Positions 1 to 5,162 of a stretch of DNA of 5,162 bases are shown here, piece by piece. The notes below the pieces were generated by a model, which saw only the letters and a list, made by a program, of their open reading frames with translations, did no database searches and was not told where the DNA came from. Both the position numbers and the translations under genes were made by a program. Origin of the DNA: JBEISR01 sp044337705 (GTDB taxonomy: Bacteria; Planctomycetota; Planctomycetia; Pirellulales; Pirellulaceae); NCBI GenBank assembly GCA_044337705.1, contig JBIINB010000221.1, positions 1 through 5,162 on the forward strand. The letters run 5' to 3'. How positions within the stretch are numbered: the first letter of the stretch is position 1; each line of letters begins with the position of its first letter.

Positions 1-549
1 AATCGCTGGATGGCGATGGACCAGCCCGATCTTCAGACGGCGTGCCGAACGTGGCTGGGGACACAGCCGCATACGGTGGAGTCGGCGATGGAGCGATTGG
101 CGGAGGGGATCGCGGGGAAGCTGAAGAGGGATCCAGCTGGAAAGTCGCTGATCAGTTCCTCGAAACTGATGCGGGCGGAAAGAGCCGACTGTTTTGGACA
201 TGCGATCTTGCTTGCCACCGCGGCCAGGGCCTGCAGGATCCCCGCGCGCGTCGCTTTGGGGATAGCGCCGCAATCGGCTATCGATCCATCGGCCACTGAT
301 GCTTTGCAGGGATCCAACGGCCCCCAAGGCATGGTCGATGGGGGTTCTTTTGGTTTGCATGCCTGGGTGGAGGTGTGGGACGGCAAGCAATGGCAGGCTC
401 ACGACAGTTTTCTTCGCGGGTCCGATGCCGCGTTGTGGCGCATCAAGCTGCGCTCGTTGAGCTTCGATTCACAGAACCCTTACCGGGATCTGCTGGAGGC
501 GTCGGAGGTTGTCGGTCGGCTGAAGATCGACTCGATCGACGCCGAATAA
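1..549 (+). CDS. Transglutaminase-like superfamily protein, C-terminal part (5' end cut)
   Basis: The reading frame is open from base 1 and ends at TAA (547-549). An ATG lies at base 10, but the frame continues upstream of it, so this is most likely the C-terminal part of a longer protein. Numbering from that ATG, a papain-like transglutaminase core is visible. The catalytic Cys is at residue 61 in RADCFGHA (bases 190-192). The His is at 117 in LHAWVEVW (358-360), and the Asp is at 132 in AHDSF (403-405). The Cys-His-Asp order and the helix after Cys followed by RIPARVALGI are typical of the family. The triad is complete, so a peptidase, amidase or cross-linking activity is possible, but the substrate cannot be told. 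After the core there is a charged tail of about 45 residues with no membrane segment, which argues against the TgpA-type layout with a C-terminal helix. It converges with the MFS gene, so it belongs to a leftward neighbourhood outside the window. Confidence 0.8.
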   Translation, partial: NRWMAMDQPDLQTACRTWLGTQPHTVESAMERLAEGIAGKLKRDPAGKSLISSSKLMRAERADCFGHAILLATAARACRIPARVALGIAPQSAIDPSATDALQGSNGPQGMVDGGSFGLHAWVEVWDGKQWQAHDSFLRGSDAALWRIKLRSLSFDSQNPYRDLLEASEVVGRLKIDSIDAE

Positions 550-633
550 CCATCCGCTCAATGGCTCACATCAACGTAGAGTCACCAAGCCCGCGTTGGG
601 ATATGGCCCCGAATCCATCCAACAATCTACGAA

Positions 634-667
634 AATGGCCGCGTCCTTTGCGATGGACGCGGCCATT
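634..667. terminator. Bidirectional hairpin terminator between convergent genes
   Basis: A perfect inverted repeat has arms AATGGCCGCGTCC (634-646) and GGACGCGGCCATT (655-667) around an 8-base loop. This is a 13-bp, GC-rich stem. It lies 85 bases after the transglutaminase-like stop and 56 bases beyond the MFS stop, between two genes read towards each other. On the + side the stem is followed by a short T-rich stretch (TTGTTT, counting the last stem bases). On the - side it is followed by ATTTTC. Neither is a strong U-tract, so termination efficiency is uncertain, but position and symmetry fit a shared terminator. Confidence 0.75.
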
Positions 668-722
668 GTTTGCCGAGAAAAACCGAGCGGCTGCCATGAA
701 ATCGTGGCACCGTTTCGATTCG

Positions 723-2270
723 TTAGTGAGCGGCGCCGGACCCGTCCAGATTCTTCGGCTTATAGCCACCGCGCGAGCGGAAGTAAAGAATCAGGAGCAG
801 ATACAGGAGCGCCATGGTCAGAGGAACCAAAGACGTCAGCTTCAGCGCTTGACGGCCACCGTAAAGACCAGCATCGGTGACCAGCGTCTTGTCACCGGCT
901 GCTGTCTTGGATGCCTCTTGCCACCATGCGGATAGATCTTCGGTATTCTTGTCGGTGCGGCCTTCTTTCTTCAGCAACTCGGAAGCCCTGGCCAGCTCTT
1001 TGCCGCCATCTTCCAAGACTCCCACTTTGGCACCGTCCAGCCCCGTGACTCGAAATCCAAAGAAGGAGTTTTCCGCGGGGGCTTTGTACCGATTGTAAAC
1101 TTCGATCCCCTTCTCCTTGAGGTTGGCCGTAGCATTGTAGTCTTGCTTGAAACCAATGCCTGGACCGCCGAGAAGACCGGCCGACAGCATTCCGATACCA
1201 CCCAGGGCGCCAATGGTGATCGCCCCCCCCTTGGGAAACTGCTCCGAAGCGACTGCCAACATGGTCGGCCAAAGGAAGGTCTTGCCGATCGCGTAGACCG
1301 TTGCCGCGATGACGCACGCAAAGACGGTGGTTGCCGCTCCAAGCATGTTCAGCCCAACAAAGCCAAGTAGGGCGCTGACAAACAGCAATCCCAACGGAGA
1401 AATTCGGTGAACGATAGGTCCTGCGAAAAATCGAAGCAAGAACATCAAGGCCGAGGTGTAAACGAACAGCAGCAACCCCTTCTGCTTGGATTCCATGATG
1501 GCACCGGTGATTTTGGTGATCCAGGAATCGGTCCCCAGCTCCACATAACCAACCAGTGCATGGATCAAAAGGAGTACCAGCATCAGAGGCGCGAAAACCT
1601 GAGTGAACATCTCACCCAAACTGACACCAGCTTGGCTGGCCTCGGACTTTGGAAAACTCTGCCCCAGTAGCATGGCACCATAGAGGACCACCGGGACCAG
1701 AAATAAGGAGATCTGGACTTCCCACGAAATAGGTTTGCCACCATCTGGATTCATGAAGTACGAAGCCAATCCGCCAACGATGAGTCCTCCTGGCCATCCT
1801 GCATGCAGGATGTTCAGGTAGTGGGTCTTGTTGTTCGGAAACAGCGTAGCGACCAAAGGGTTGACGACCGCTTCGGCGATACCATTTCCAATCGCGAACA
1901 AGAACATCCCCCAAAACAAACACTGGAACGCGGCATCTTTGCCACCCGAGGCGAATGCATACCCTGCGGCAAGAGTCAGGATTGCTGAAACCAGGTGAGT
2001 CAGAAACGCCAAGCTCATCAATCGGCCATAACCCAACGAATCGGCCAAAAATGAGCTCAGGAGGATGATGATCCCGAATCCAGTCAAACCACCCCCGGTG
2101 ATTTGCCCTAGTTCGGTCATCGTAAAGCCGAATTTCTCGGCCCATTGACTCAGAATCCCTGCTCGGATCGAAAAGCCGACGCCGGCAGCAAGGATCGCCA
2201 TGAAGCCCGCCCATAACAGTCGATGGGCATTGGGAGCGATCGCCCCAGATGTGTCTGTAGATGTGCTCAT
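723..2270 (-). CDS. MFS transporter with 12 predicted helices and a large loop before the last helix
   Basis: This is an inner-membrane secondary carrier of the major facilitator superfamily, 515 residues from the ATG at 2270. Twelve hydrophobic segments can be read by eye. Six come before a hydrophilic central loop (about residues 203-224) and six after. The segment FLWPTMLAVASEQFPKGGA (about 332-350) before helix 11 resembles the FucP-like sugar/proton symporter branch, but the substrate is not readable. Between helix 11 (ends about 373) and helix 12 (begins about 480) lies an insert of about 105 mostly hydrophilic residues. With a cytoplasmic N-terminus this insert would face the periplasm. 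Ordinary MFS proteins are nearer 400-450 residues, and the insert explains the excess. Start choice is uncertain. The frame can also begin at ATG 2282 (4 codons longer) or TTG 2309 (13 longer), and none has a clear Shine-Dalgarno sequence. I prefer 2270 because a polar MSTSTDTS-type N-terminus then precedes helix 1. It is divergent from the ankyrin gene and convergent with the transglutaminase gene, so it is probably a single-gene transcript. Confidence 0.9.
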   Translation of the reverse strand: MSTSTDTSGAIAPNAHRLLWAGFMAILAAGVGFSIRAGILSQWAEKFGFTMTELGQITGGGLTGFGIIILLSSFLADSLGYGRLMSLAFLTHLVSAILTLAAGYAFASGGKDAAFQCLFWGMFLFAIGNGIAEAVVNPLVATLFPNNKTHYLNILHAGWPGGLIVGGLASYFMNPDGGKPISWEVQISLFLVPVVLYGAMLLGQSFPKSEASQAGVSLGEMFTQVFAPLMLVLLLIHALVGYVELGTDSWITKITGAIMESKQKGLLLFVYTSALMFLLRFFAGPIVHRISPLGLLFVSALLGFVGLNMLGAATTVFACVIAATVYAIGKTFLWPTMLAVASEQFPKGGAITIGALGGIGMLSAGLLGGPGIGFKQDYNATANLKEKGIEVYNRYKAPAENSFFGFRVTGLDGAKVGVLEDGGKELARASELLKKEGRTDKNTEDLSAWWQEASKTAAGDKTLVTDAGLYGGRQALKLTSLVPLTMALLYLLLILYFRSRGGYKPKNLDGSGAAH

Positions 2271-2495
2271 TGGATTGCGCATGCGGGAAGGGGTGACGGG
2301 AAAAAACAAAGGTCAAAGTCCACGAGAGTCTAATCCGCAGCGGACCGGAATGCTACCACAGAACCCCATTTAGCGGCCCAATCCCTAACCTTGCGGGAGG
2401 TTGGCCGACGGTCTTGCCCGGAGAAACGAAACGACTCGTACCACCAGAAGCACCCTTGCTTTCGCATCCCCTGATCCCCAAAAAATCAAGCAACT

Positions 2496-2516
2496 GCGAC
2501 TTTCCATGGAAATCGC
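2496..2516. repeat. Near-perfect palindrome, possible operator
   Basis: The 12-base perfect palindrome TTTCCATGGAAA (2501-2512) is flanked by GCGA (2496-2499) and TCGC (2513-2516). The two flanks also pair if the single base C2500 is left unpaired. That gives a 20-base dyad with one bulge. It lies about 225 bases from the MFS start and 250 bases from the ankyrin start. The AT-edged symmetric core would suit a dimeric DNA-binding regulator, but no regulator gene is present here to assign to it. Confidence 0.35.
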
Positions 2517-2663
2517 GGGTGTTGCCCCACCGACCTGAAAGCCTGCGCTGGGTAGTTCCAGAGCCGACCGCAGTTGCAAAACCTACTTGGCCCCCGCCTG
2601 CCCCTGCTGAAACTGGCGTTCGTGAAAGGGAGTGTGTGGATCGCACATGATGACTCGAAGGGG

Positions 2664-2687
2664 CGAAGAGGGCGTTGGCCCTGCTCG
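2664..2687 (+). other. Hairpin in the presumed ankyrin-gene leader or promoter
   Basis: AGGGC (2669-2673) pairs with GCCCT (2678-2682) around the loop GTTG. CGA (2664-2666) pairs with TCG (2685-2687) across a 2x2 internal loop. The stem is short and no T-run follows, so it does not look like a terminator. It lies 82 bases upstream of the ankyrin start and might fold in the leader RNA if transcription begins upstream of it. Confidence 0.25.
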
Positions 2688-2756
2688 ACACGATAGGATT
2701 GGTTTTCGGGTGACTGAGGATGATGCCTAAGGCAGTCGTTCTGCCGCAAGGAGAAA

Positions 2757-2763
2757 AAGGGAG
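2757..2763 (+). promoter_or_regulatory. Ribosome-binding site of the ankyrin gene
   Basis: AAGGGAG ends 5 bases before the ATG at 2769. A second purine-rich match, AAGGAG (2748-2753), lies 15 bases upstream, which is too far to be the main site. This is among the clearest Shine-Dalgarno-like sites in the window and supports the chosen start. An in-frame TGA at 2721-2723 excludes a much longer N-terminus. Confidence 0.6.
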
Positions 2764-2768
2764 CGACG

Positions 2769-3401
2769 ATGGCACAAGGCATGCTGGAAAGAATTGCTCA
2801 GGGAGAAACCGATTTGGTCTTCGACTTCGTCGAGGCAGGGAACTCGGCAGCATCTCGTGACGGCGGCGGTGTGTCGTTGATCCAATGGTGCGCCTACTAC
2901 GGGGATGTTAGCGCAATCCAATTCCTACTGCGAAATGGAGAATCGCTCCACTCCCTGGGTGACAACTACGACCTGAACGGCGCTGTCTTCCATGGGCATC
3001 CGCGTCTATGCCAGTTTCTTATTGAGCGGGGAGCGGATGTGAACAAGCCGCTGGCGGATACCGGTGAGACTCCGCTCCATGCTTCGCTATGCAAGGCCGA
3101 TCGAAAACATCATGACCAGGTGCTCAAGATCCTCCTGTCAAACGGCGCCAATCCCAACTGCGCCACCCGACCGGCGGTGGAGACCGAAGCCTTCATGCGC
3201 GATGTGAGGACTCGAGCCGAAACGCCGCTCCATCGTGCTGCGGCGTTTGGAAATGAGAACACCATTCAGATGCTGCTGGATGCTGGAGCGAGGCGGGAGG
3301 CGAAAGACATGAACGGCGATTCGCCGCTGACATGGGCTAGCTGGCATCTACGCCCCAGAACCATTCTCCGGTTGCTCTGCTACGGGCCCTTTCGAGTGTG
3401 A
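2769..3401 (+). CDS. Ankyrin-repeat protein
   Basis: This 210-residue protein is made almost entirely of ankyrin repeats, which are helix-turn-helix scaffolds for protein binding. Repeats can be read at about residues 34-66 (VSLIQWCAYYGDVSAIQFLL), 67-96 (ending LIERGADVN), 98-131 (TGETPLHASL ... LSNGANPN) and 150-181 (AETPLHRAAAFGNENTIQML). A degenerate N-terminal cap (3-33) and a half-repeat C-terminal cap (182-210, GDSPLTWASW) close the stack. TPLH motifs occur at 101-104 and 152-155. An insert of about 18 residues (132-149) separates the last two full repeats. There is no signal peptide or membrane segment, so it is probably cytoplasmic. No catalytic domain is attached, so its role would be as an adaptor or inhibitor, with the partner unknown. 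It is read in the same direction as the E2 gene but 432 bp before it, so co-transcription is uncertain. Confidence 0.9.
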   Translation: MAQGMLERIAQGETDLVFDFVEAGNSAASRDGGGVSLIQWCAYYGDVSAIQFLLRNGESLHSLGDNYDLNGAVFHGHPRLCQFLIERGADVNKPLADTGETPLHASLCKADRKHHDQVLKILLSNGANPNCATRPAVETEAFMRDVRTRAETPLHRAAAFGNENTIQMLLDAGARREAKDMNGDSPLTWASWHLRPRTILRLLCYGPFRV

Positions 3402-3489
3402 TGGTTCTCGGCAACCTACCAGACAATCCACGCCGGTCGCCGTTATCCAGCAAATCGGAATCGACCATTTTCGGCGGCTGGAGGATCGC

Positions 3490-3543
3490 TTGCCCTGGCT
3501 ACCGATTCGATTCGCTCACAGAGCCATCAAGCCAGGGTGATGG
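3490..3543 (+). promoter_or_regulatory. Two mutually exclusive hairpins, possible RNA switch
   Basis: CCCTGGCT (3493-3500) is complementary to AGCCAGGG (3530-3537). As RNA the stem could extend by two G-U pairs and one A-U pair to 3490/3540, around a 29-base loop. The same AGCCAGGG is exactly the loop of a second hairpin, CCATCA (3524-3529) with TGATGG (3538-3543). Only one of the two can form at a time. This is the geometry of an attenuator or switch, but no known riboswitch class is recognised and no transcript is proven. It could also be a chance pairing. Confidence 0.25.
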
Positions 3544-3672
3544 ACAATCGCAAGGGCCAACATCATCGACTAACGGGGGCCTCGACCGCCGCAGGCCGTC
3601 GCCGATTCCGAACTGATTCGATCGGCAATGGCATGACGCGCCGTTCCCACCGACCATTGGCTTTCGCTCTTT

Positions 3673-3834
3673 GTGTATCTGGGATGCCGTGCGAGCCAAC
3701 AAGCCACTACCAGCCAGTGCACTGAAGTATTGGAGGCGAAAATAATTGCCAAGATCAGGGATCGGCTGGACAATAGAAGGACGCCTCAGCACAGAAGGAT
3801 GCCCGAGACGCTACCCAGCGAGGAAATGGCTTGA
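3673..3834 (+). CDS. Possible small ORF overlapping the E2 start
   Basis: This frame is open from 3637, just after a TGA at 3634-3636. It runs to the TGA at 3832-3834, whose last base is the A of the E2 ATG (a TGATG junction). The longest conventional start is GTG 3673, giving 53 residues; an ATG at 3799 would give only 11 (MPETLPSEEMA). The translation has a plausible helical, charged stretch (EVLEAKIIAKIRDRLDNRR), but no recognised domain and no good ribosome-binding site at GTG 3673. The stop-start overlap is the main reason to list it. It could be a leader peptide translationally coupled to E2, the remnant tail of a decayed gene, or chance. Confidence 0.2.
   Translation: MYLGCRASQQATTSQCTEVLEAKIIAKIRDRLDNRRTPQHRRMPETLPSEEMA
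3818..3824 (+). promoter_or_regulatory. Ribosome-binding site of the Ubl-E2 gene
   Basis: GCGAGGA ends 9 bases before the ATG at 3834, a suitable distance. The frame can also open with TTG at 3831, one codon earlier. The ATG is preferred because it is the stronger start codon and still has proper spacing. Confidence 0.5.
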
Positions 3835-4703
3835 TGACCACCCAAAACGTGCAGCCGATTCGCGTGATTTTTCTCGATCCCACCGCATCCCGACAAGTCG
3901 AGGCGGAGGTGGCGGGGCATCTTCAGGTAGGGCGTCTGATCCCCCTGGTGGTCGCCCAACTGGGGCTCCCGACATCCGGTCCCGACGGTGTGCCGATTCA
4001 GTACAAACTGGATCACCGGGAGGGCGGCAGGCGTCTGGATGATGGCCAGCCTCTGGCGGAATCGCAGGTATCGGACGGCGATCATCTTCTGGTCTGCCCT
4101 GAGATGATCGCCGGGGCCGGTCCATCGCCACGGATGTTTCGCCTGCAGAAGGAATGGGAACGATTGCAAACGCTGCAATCTCGCGGTGACTGTTTTGCTT
4201 GCCAGGTGCTGGAGCGGGAGCCAGGGGGCAACCCTGTTTCGTACCAGTGGACCTTTCGCGGTCCTGGCATCGTCGCCAGTGGCCATCTGGGTGATTGTCC
4301 TAAGCGGGTCGACCAGATGGACCACCAGGTCCACTGCCAGTTGGATGACAGCTTTCCTCGCAGCGCCCCATGGCTTCGGTGGCAGACCCCGATCTTCCAT
4401 CCCAATATTGCTCCCAACGGCATGATCTGCCTCGGGGGATACAGCAGCCATTGGACTGCATCGCTGTGGCTGGATCAGCTATGCGAGATGCTTTGGGAGA
4501 TGCTGGTCTATCGCAACATCAGCCTGGAGAGCCCCTATCATCAGGCGGCCGCCAAATGGGCGGCTCAGCAATCGGAGTTCGACTTCCCTCTGACGCCTCA
4601 TCGACTTGCAAACTCTCTCGTCGCCGCAGGTCCCATGTGTCAGACGAACGAGCCCGCTTCGGGGGGTCCAGTGCATGCTGTCCGATTCCTGGCGTCGCCA
4701 TGA
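3834..4703 (+). CDS. YukD-like ubiquitin-like domain fused to an E2 ubiquitin-conjugating (UBC) domain
   Basis: This is a 289-residue protein. Residues 7-90 look like a beta-grasp ubiquitin-like domain of the YukD/EsaB type, with a first strand QPIRVIFLDP, a segment YKLDHREGGRRLDDGQPLAE and then SDGDHLLVCPE. A short linker (91-99) leads to an E2 fold. Residues 101-112 (MFRLQKEWERLQ) match the first E2 helix. PRSAPWLRWQTPIFHPN (175-191) matches the segment before the active site. HPN is at 189-191, the catalytic Cys at 199 in NGMICL (bases 4428-4430), Trp at 207, and the C-terminal helices end in SPYHQAAAKWAAQQ. The E2 active site looks intact, so it should accept a ubiquitin-like protein as a thioester from an E1 and pass it on. 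The Ubl domain lacks a terminal di-glycine and is followed by GAGPSP, so it is probably a binding module and not the conjugated modifier. The gene overlaps the E1-like gene by 4 nt. No signal peptide or membrane helix is seen, so it is probably cytoplasmic. The E2 assignment is strong and the Ubl subfamily is less certain. Confidence 0.9.
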   Translation: MTTQNVQPIRVIFLDPTASRQVEAEVAGHLQVGRLIPLVVAQLGLPTSGPDGVPIQYKLDHREGGRRLDDGQPLAESQVSDGDHLLVCPEMIAGAGPSPRMFRLQKEWERLQTLQSRGDCFACQVLEREPGGNPVSYQWTFRGPGIVASGHLGDCPKRVDQMDHQVHCQLDDSFPRSAPWLRWQTPIFHPNIAPNGMICLGGYSSHWTASLWLDQLCEMLWEMLVYRNISLESPYHQAAAKWAAQQSEFDFPLTPHRLANSLVAAGPMCQTNEPASGGPVHAVRFLASP

Positions 4704-5162
4704 ACGAACGCAAGGAATCGACTCTGTTTGGACGGCAGGAAGCGATGGATGGATGGAACCAGGAATCGCTGCGGCGAGGCAGGGTGCTGGTGGTGGGGGC
4801 CGGAGCGCTCGGGAACGAAGTTGCAAAGAACCTTGCACTTTCTGGAGTTGGTCAGATCTGGATAGTCGATCGGGACGTGGTGGAGGCGACCAACCTGACC
4901 CGCTGCATCCTGTTCGATTCAGGCGATATCGGAATGCCGAAAGCGGTGCGGGCGGCCGAGCGGTTGCGGCGTCAGGGGCTAGGCATTCGGATCGAGGGTT
5001 GGCAGGCCGATGTCGTCGATCAGGTGGGAACCGATTGGTTTGCGCGGGTCGATCTGGTGATCGGATGCGTCGATCATCGCGAGTCGAGGTGGTGGATCTC
5101 CAGGCGTGCAGCTCGATGCGGATGCCCCTGGATCGATGGGGGGCTGATGGGTCTGCAAGGGA
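4700..5162 (+). CDS. ThiF/MoeB/E1-like adenylyltransferase, N-terminal part (3' end cut)
   Basis: The ATG (4700-4702) overlaps the E2 stop (4701-4703) as ATGA. There is no Shine-Dalgarno sequence of its own, so translation is probably coupled to E2. The visible 154 residues contain the Rossmann fold of ubiquitin-activating enzymes. The P-loop-like GAGALG is at 33-38, followed by NEVAKNLALSGVG. The acidic strand end is IVDRD (55-59), then NLTR with the ATP-contacting Arg at 68. Lys81 lies in GMPKAVRA, and CVDHRESR carries the conserved Asp at 125. DGGLMGLQG at the window end corresponds to the DGG region of ThiF proteins. All adenylation residues that should be present so far are present. It would activate the C-terminus of a ubiquitin-like modifier with ATP for transfer to the adjacent E2. 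Whether it carries a catalytic cysteine or a C-terminal domain cannot be seen. Immediate linkage to E2 favours an E1 role over thiamin or molybdopterin sulfur transfer. Confidence 0.9.
   Translation, partial: MNERKESTLFGRQEAMDGWNQESLRRGRVLVVGAGALGNEVAKNLALSGVGQIWIVDRDVVEATNLTRCILFDSGDIGMPKAVRAAERLRRQGLGIRIEGWQADVVDQVGTDWFARVDLVIGCVDHRESRWWISRRAARCGCPWIDGGLMGLQG

Larger units (their letters stand above)
2271..2768. other. Divergent intergenic region between MFS and ankyrin genes
   Basis: About 500 bp lie between two genes read away from each other, so promoters for both should lie here. I see no hexamer pair with good sigma-70 spacing on either strand. TCGACA at 2685-2690 resembles a -35 box, but no -10 box follows at the right distance. 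Open frames on both strands have low-complexity, Pro/Arg/Ser-rich translations with no domain signature and look like chance. The region does contain a near-palindrome (2496-2516) and a hairpin (2664-2687), annotated separately. A third weak inverted repeat, GACTG (2712-2716) with CAGTC (2733-2737), encloses GCCTAAGGC. Confidence 0.6.
3402..3833. other. Long intergenic region upstream of the E2-E1 genes
   Basis: About 430 bp without a confident gene. It should hold the end of the ankyrin transcript and any promoter for the E2-E1 pair. I find no good terminator after the ankyrin stop; GGTT/AACC just downstream is only a 4-bp stem. I also find no well-spaced sigma-70 promoter; AATAAT at 3741-3746 has only a poor -35 partner. 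It contains two overlapping, mutually exclusive hairpins (3490-3543). Short stems also occur at 3578-3597 (GGCCT/AGGCC) and 3601-3626 (GCCGAT/ATCGGC). A short open frame abuts the E2 start. An 11-base direct repeat, AGAAGGAYGCC, occurs at 3775-3785 and 3793-3803. Confidence 0.6.

Noticed and set aside
1612..2316. A 234-codon - strand frame within the MFS gene in another frame
   Set aside because: The MFS frame on the same bases gives clear membrane helices, and this one gives Trp/Arg-rich noise.
2414..2650. A 78-codon + strand frame in the MFS-ankyrin gap
   Set aside because: The Pro-rich translation has no motif or hydrophobic pattern and there is no ribosome-binding site. It looks like a chance frame in GC-rich DNA.
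2353..2853. A 166-codon open frame on the - strand across the divergent gap
   Set aside because: It overlaps the start of the well-supported ankyrin gene, its translation is rich in Pro, Ser, Arg and Gly without a domain, and nothing supports its start.
3490..3540. A tRNA-like fragment suggested by GATTCGATTCG near a stem
   Set aside because: There is no acceptor stem, no anticodon arm and no proper T-loop spacing.
3398..3616. A + strand frame starting at GTG and overlapping the ankyrin stop
   Set aside because: The overlap looks coupled, but the translation (rich in Ser, Pro, Gly and Arg) has no fold-like pattern. It ends before any other gene.
3499..3792. A 97-codon - strand frame in the gap before the E2 gene
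   Set aside because: It starts at a GTG without a ribosome-binding site, shows no domain, and is opposite to the apparent operon direction.
3786..4451. A 221-codon - strand frame antisense to the Ubl-E2 gene
   Set aside because: It is the shadow of a strongly supported E2 coding frame; its translation shows no recognisable domain.
4700..5162. Type II CBASS (Cap2/Cap3) reading of the E1/E2 genes
   Set aside because: Cap2 is a single E2-E1 fusion next to a CD-NTase and an effector. Here E2 and E1 are separate genes and the upstream genes visible are ankyrin and MFS proteins.

Overview
The window is about 5.2 kb of moderately GC-rich bacterial DNA. It carries five protein genes, two of them cut by the window edges, and two long non-coding gaps. 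No rRNA, tRNA, insertion sequence or CRISPR array was found. The gene mix suggests a planctomycete, perhaps of the Pirellula/Rhodopirellula group. It includes a transglutaminase-like protein, a 12-helix MFS carrier with a large loop insert, a short ankyrin-repeat protein, and a eukaryote-like E2/E1 ubiquitin-type pair. The long spacers and weak ribosome-binding sites fit this too. The taxonomic placement is inference from gene content only.

Left part (1-2270): the end of a transglutaminase-like protein on + converges with an MFS transporter on -. The two are separated by a strong 13-bp hairpin that probably terminates transcription in both directions. The MFS gene and the ankyrin gene diverge from a gap of about 500 bp (2271-2768). 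That gap holds a near-perfect palindrome and a hairpin but no convincing gene.

Middle (2769-3833): a complete 210-residue ankyrin-repeat protein on +, then about 430 bp with no confident gene. This second gap holds two mutually exclusive hairpins. It also holds a short open frame that ends by overlapping the start of the next gene.

Right part (3834-5162): the most interesting region. A 289-residue protein fuses an N-terminal YukD/EsaB-type ubiquitin-like beta-grasp domain to a ubiquitin-conjugating (E2/UBC) domain with an intact HPN motif and catalytic cysteine. Its stop overlaps by 4 nt the start of a ThiF/E1-type adenylating enzyme, which has its nucleotide-binding and adenylation residues intact and runs off the window. 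Together they look like the start of an operon for a bacterial ubiquitin-like protein conjugation pathway, with E1 activating and E2 carrying a modifier. The modifier, any ligase (RING-like) and any deconjugating JAB/MPN peptidase are not visible here and would be expected downstream if the operon is complete.
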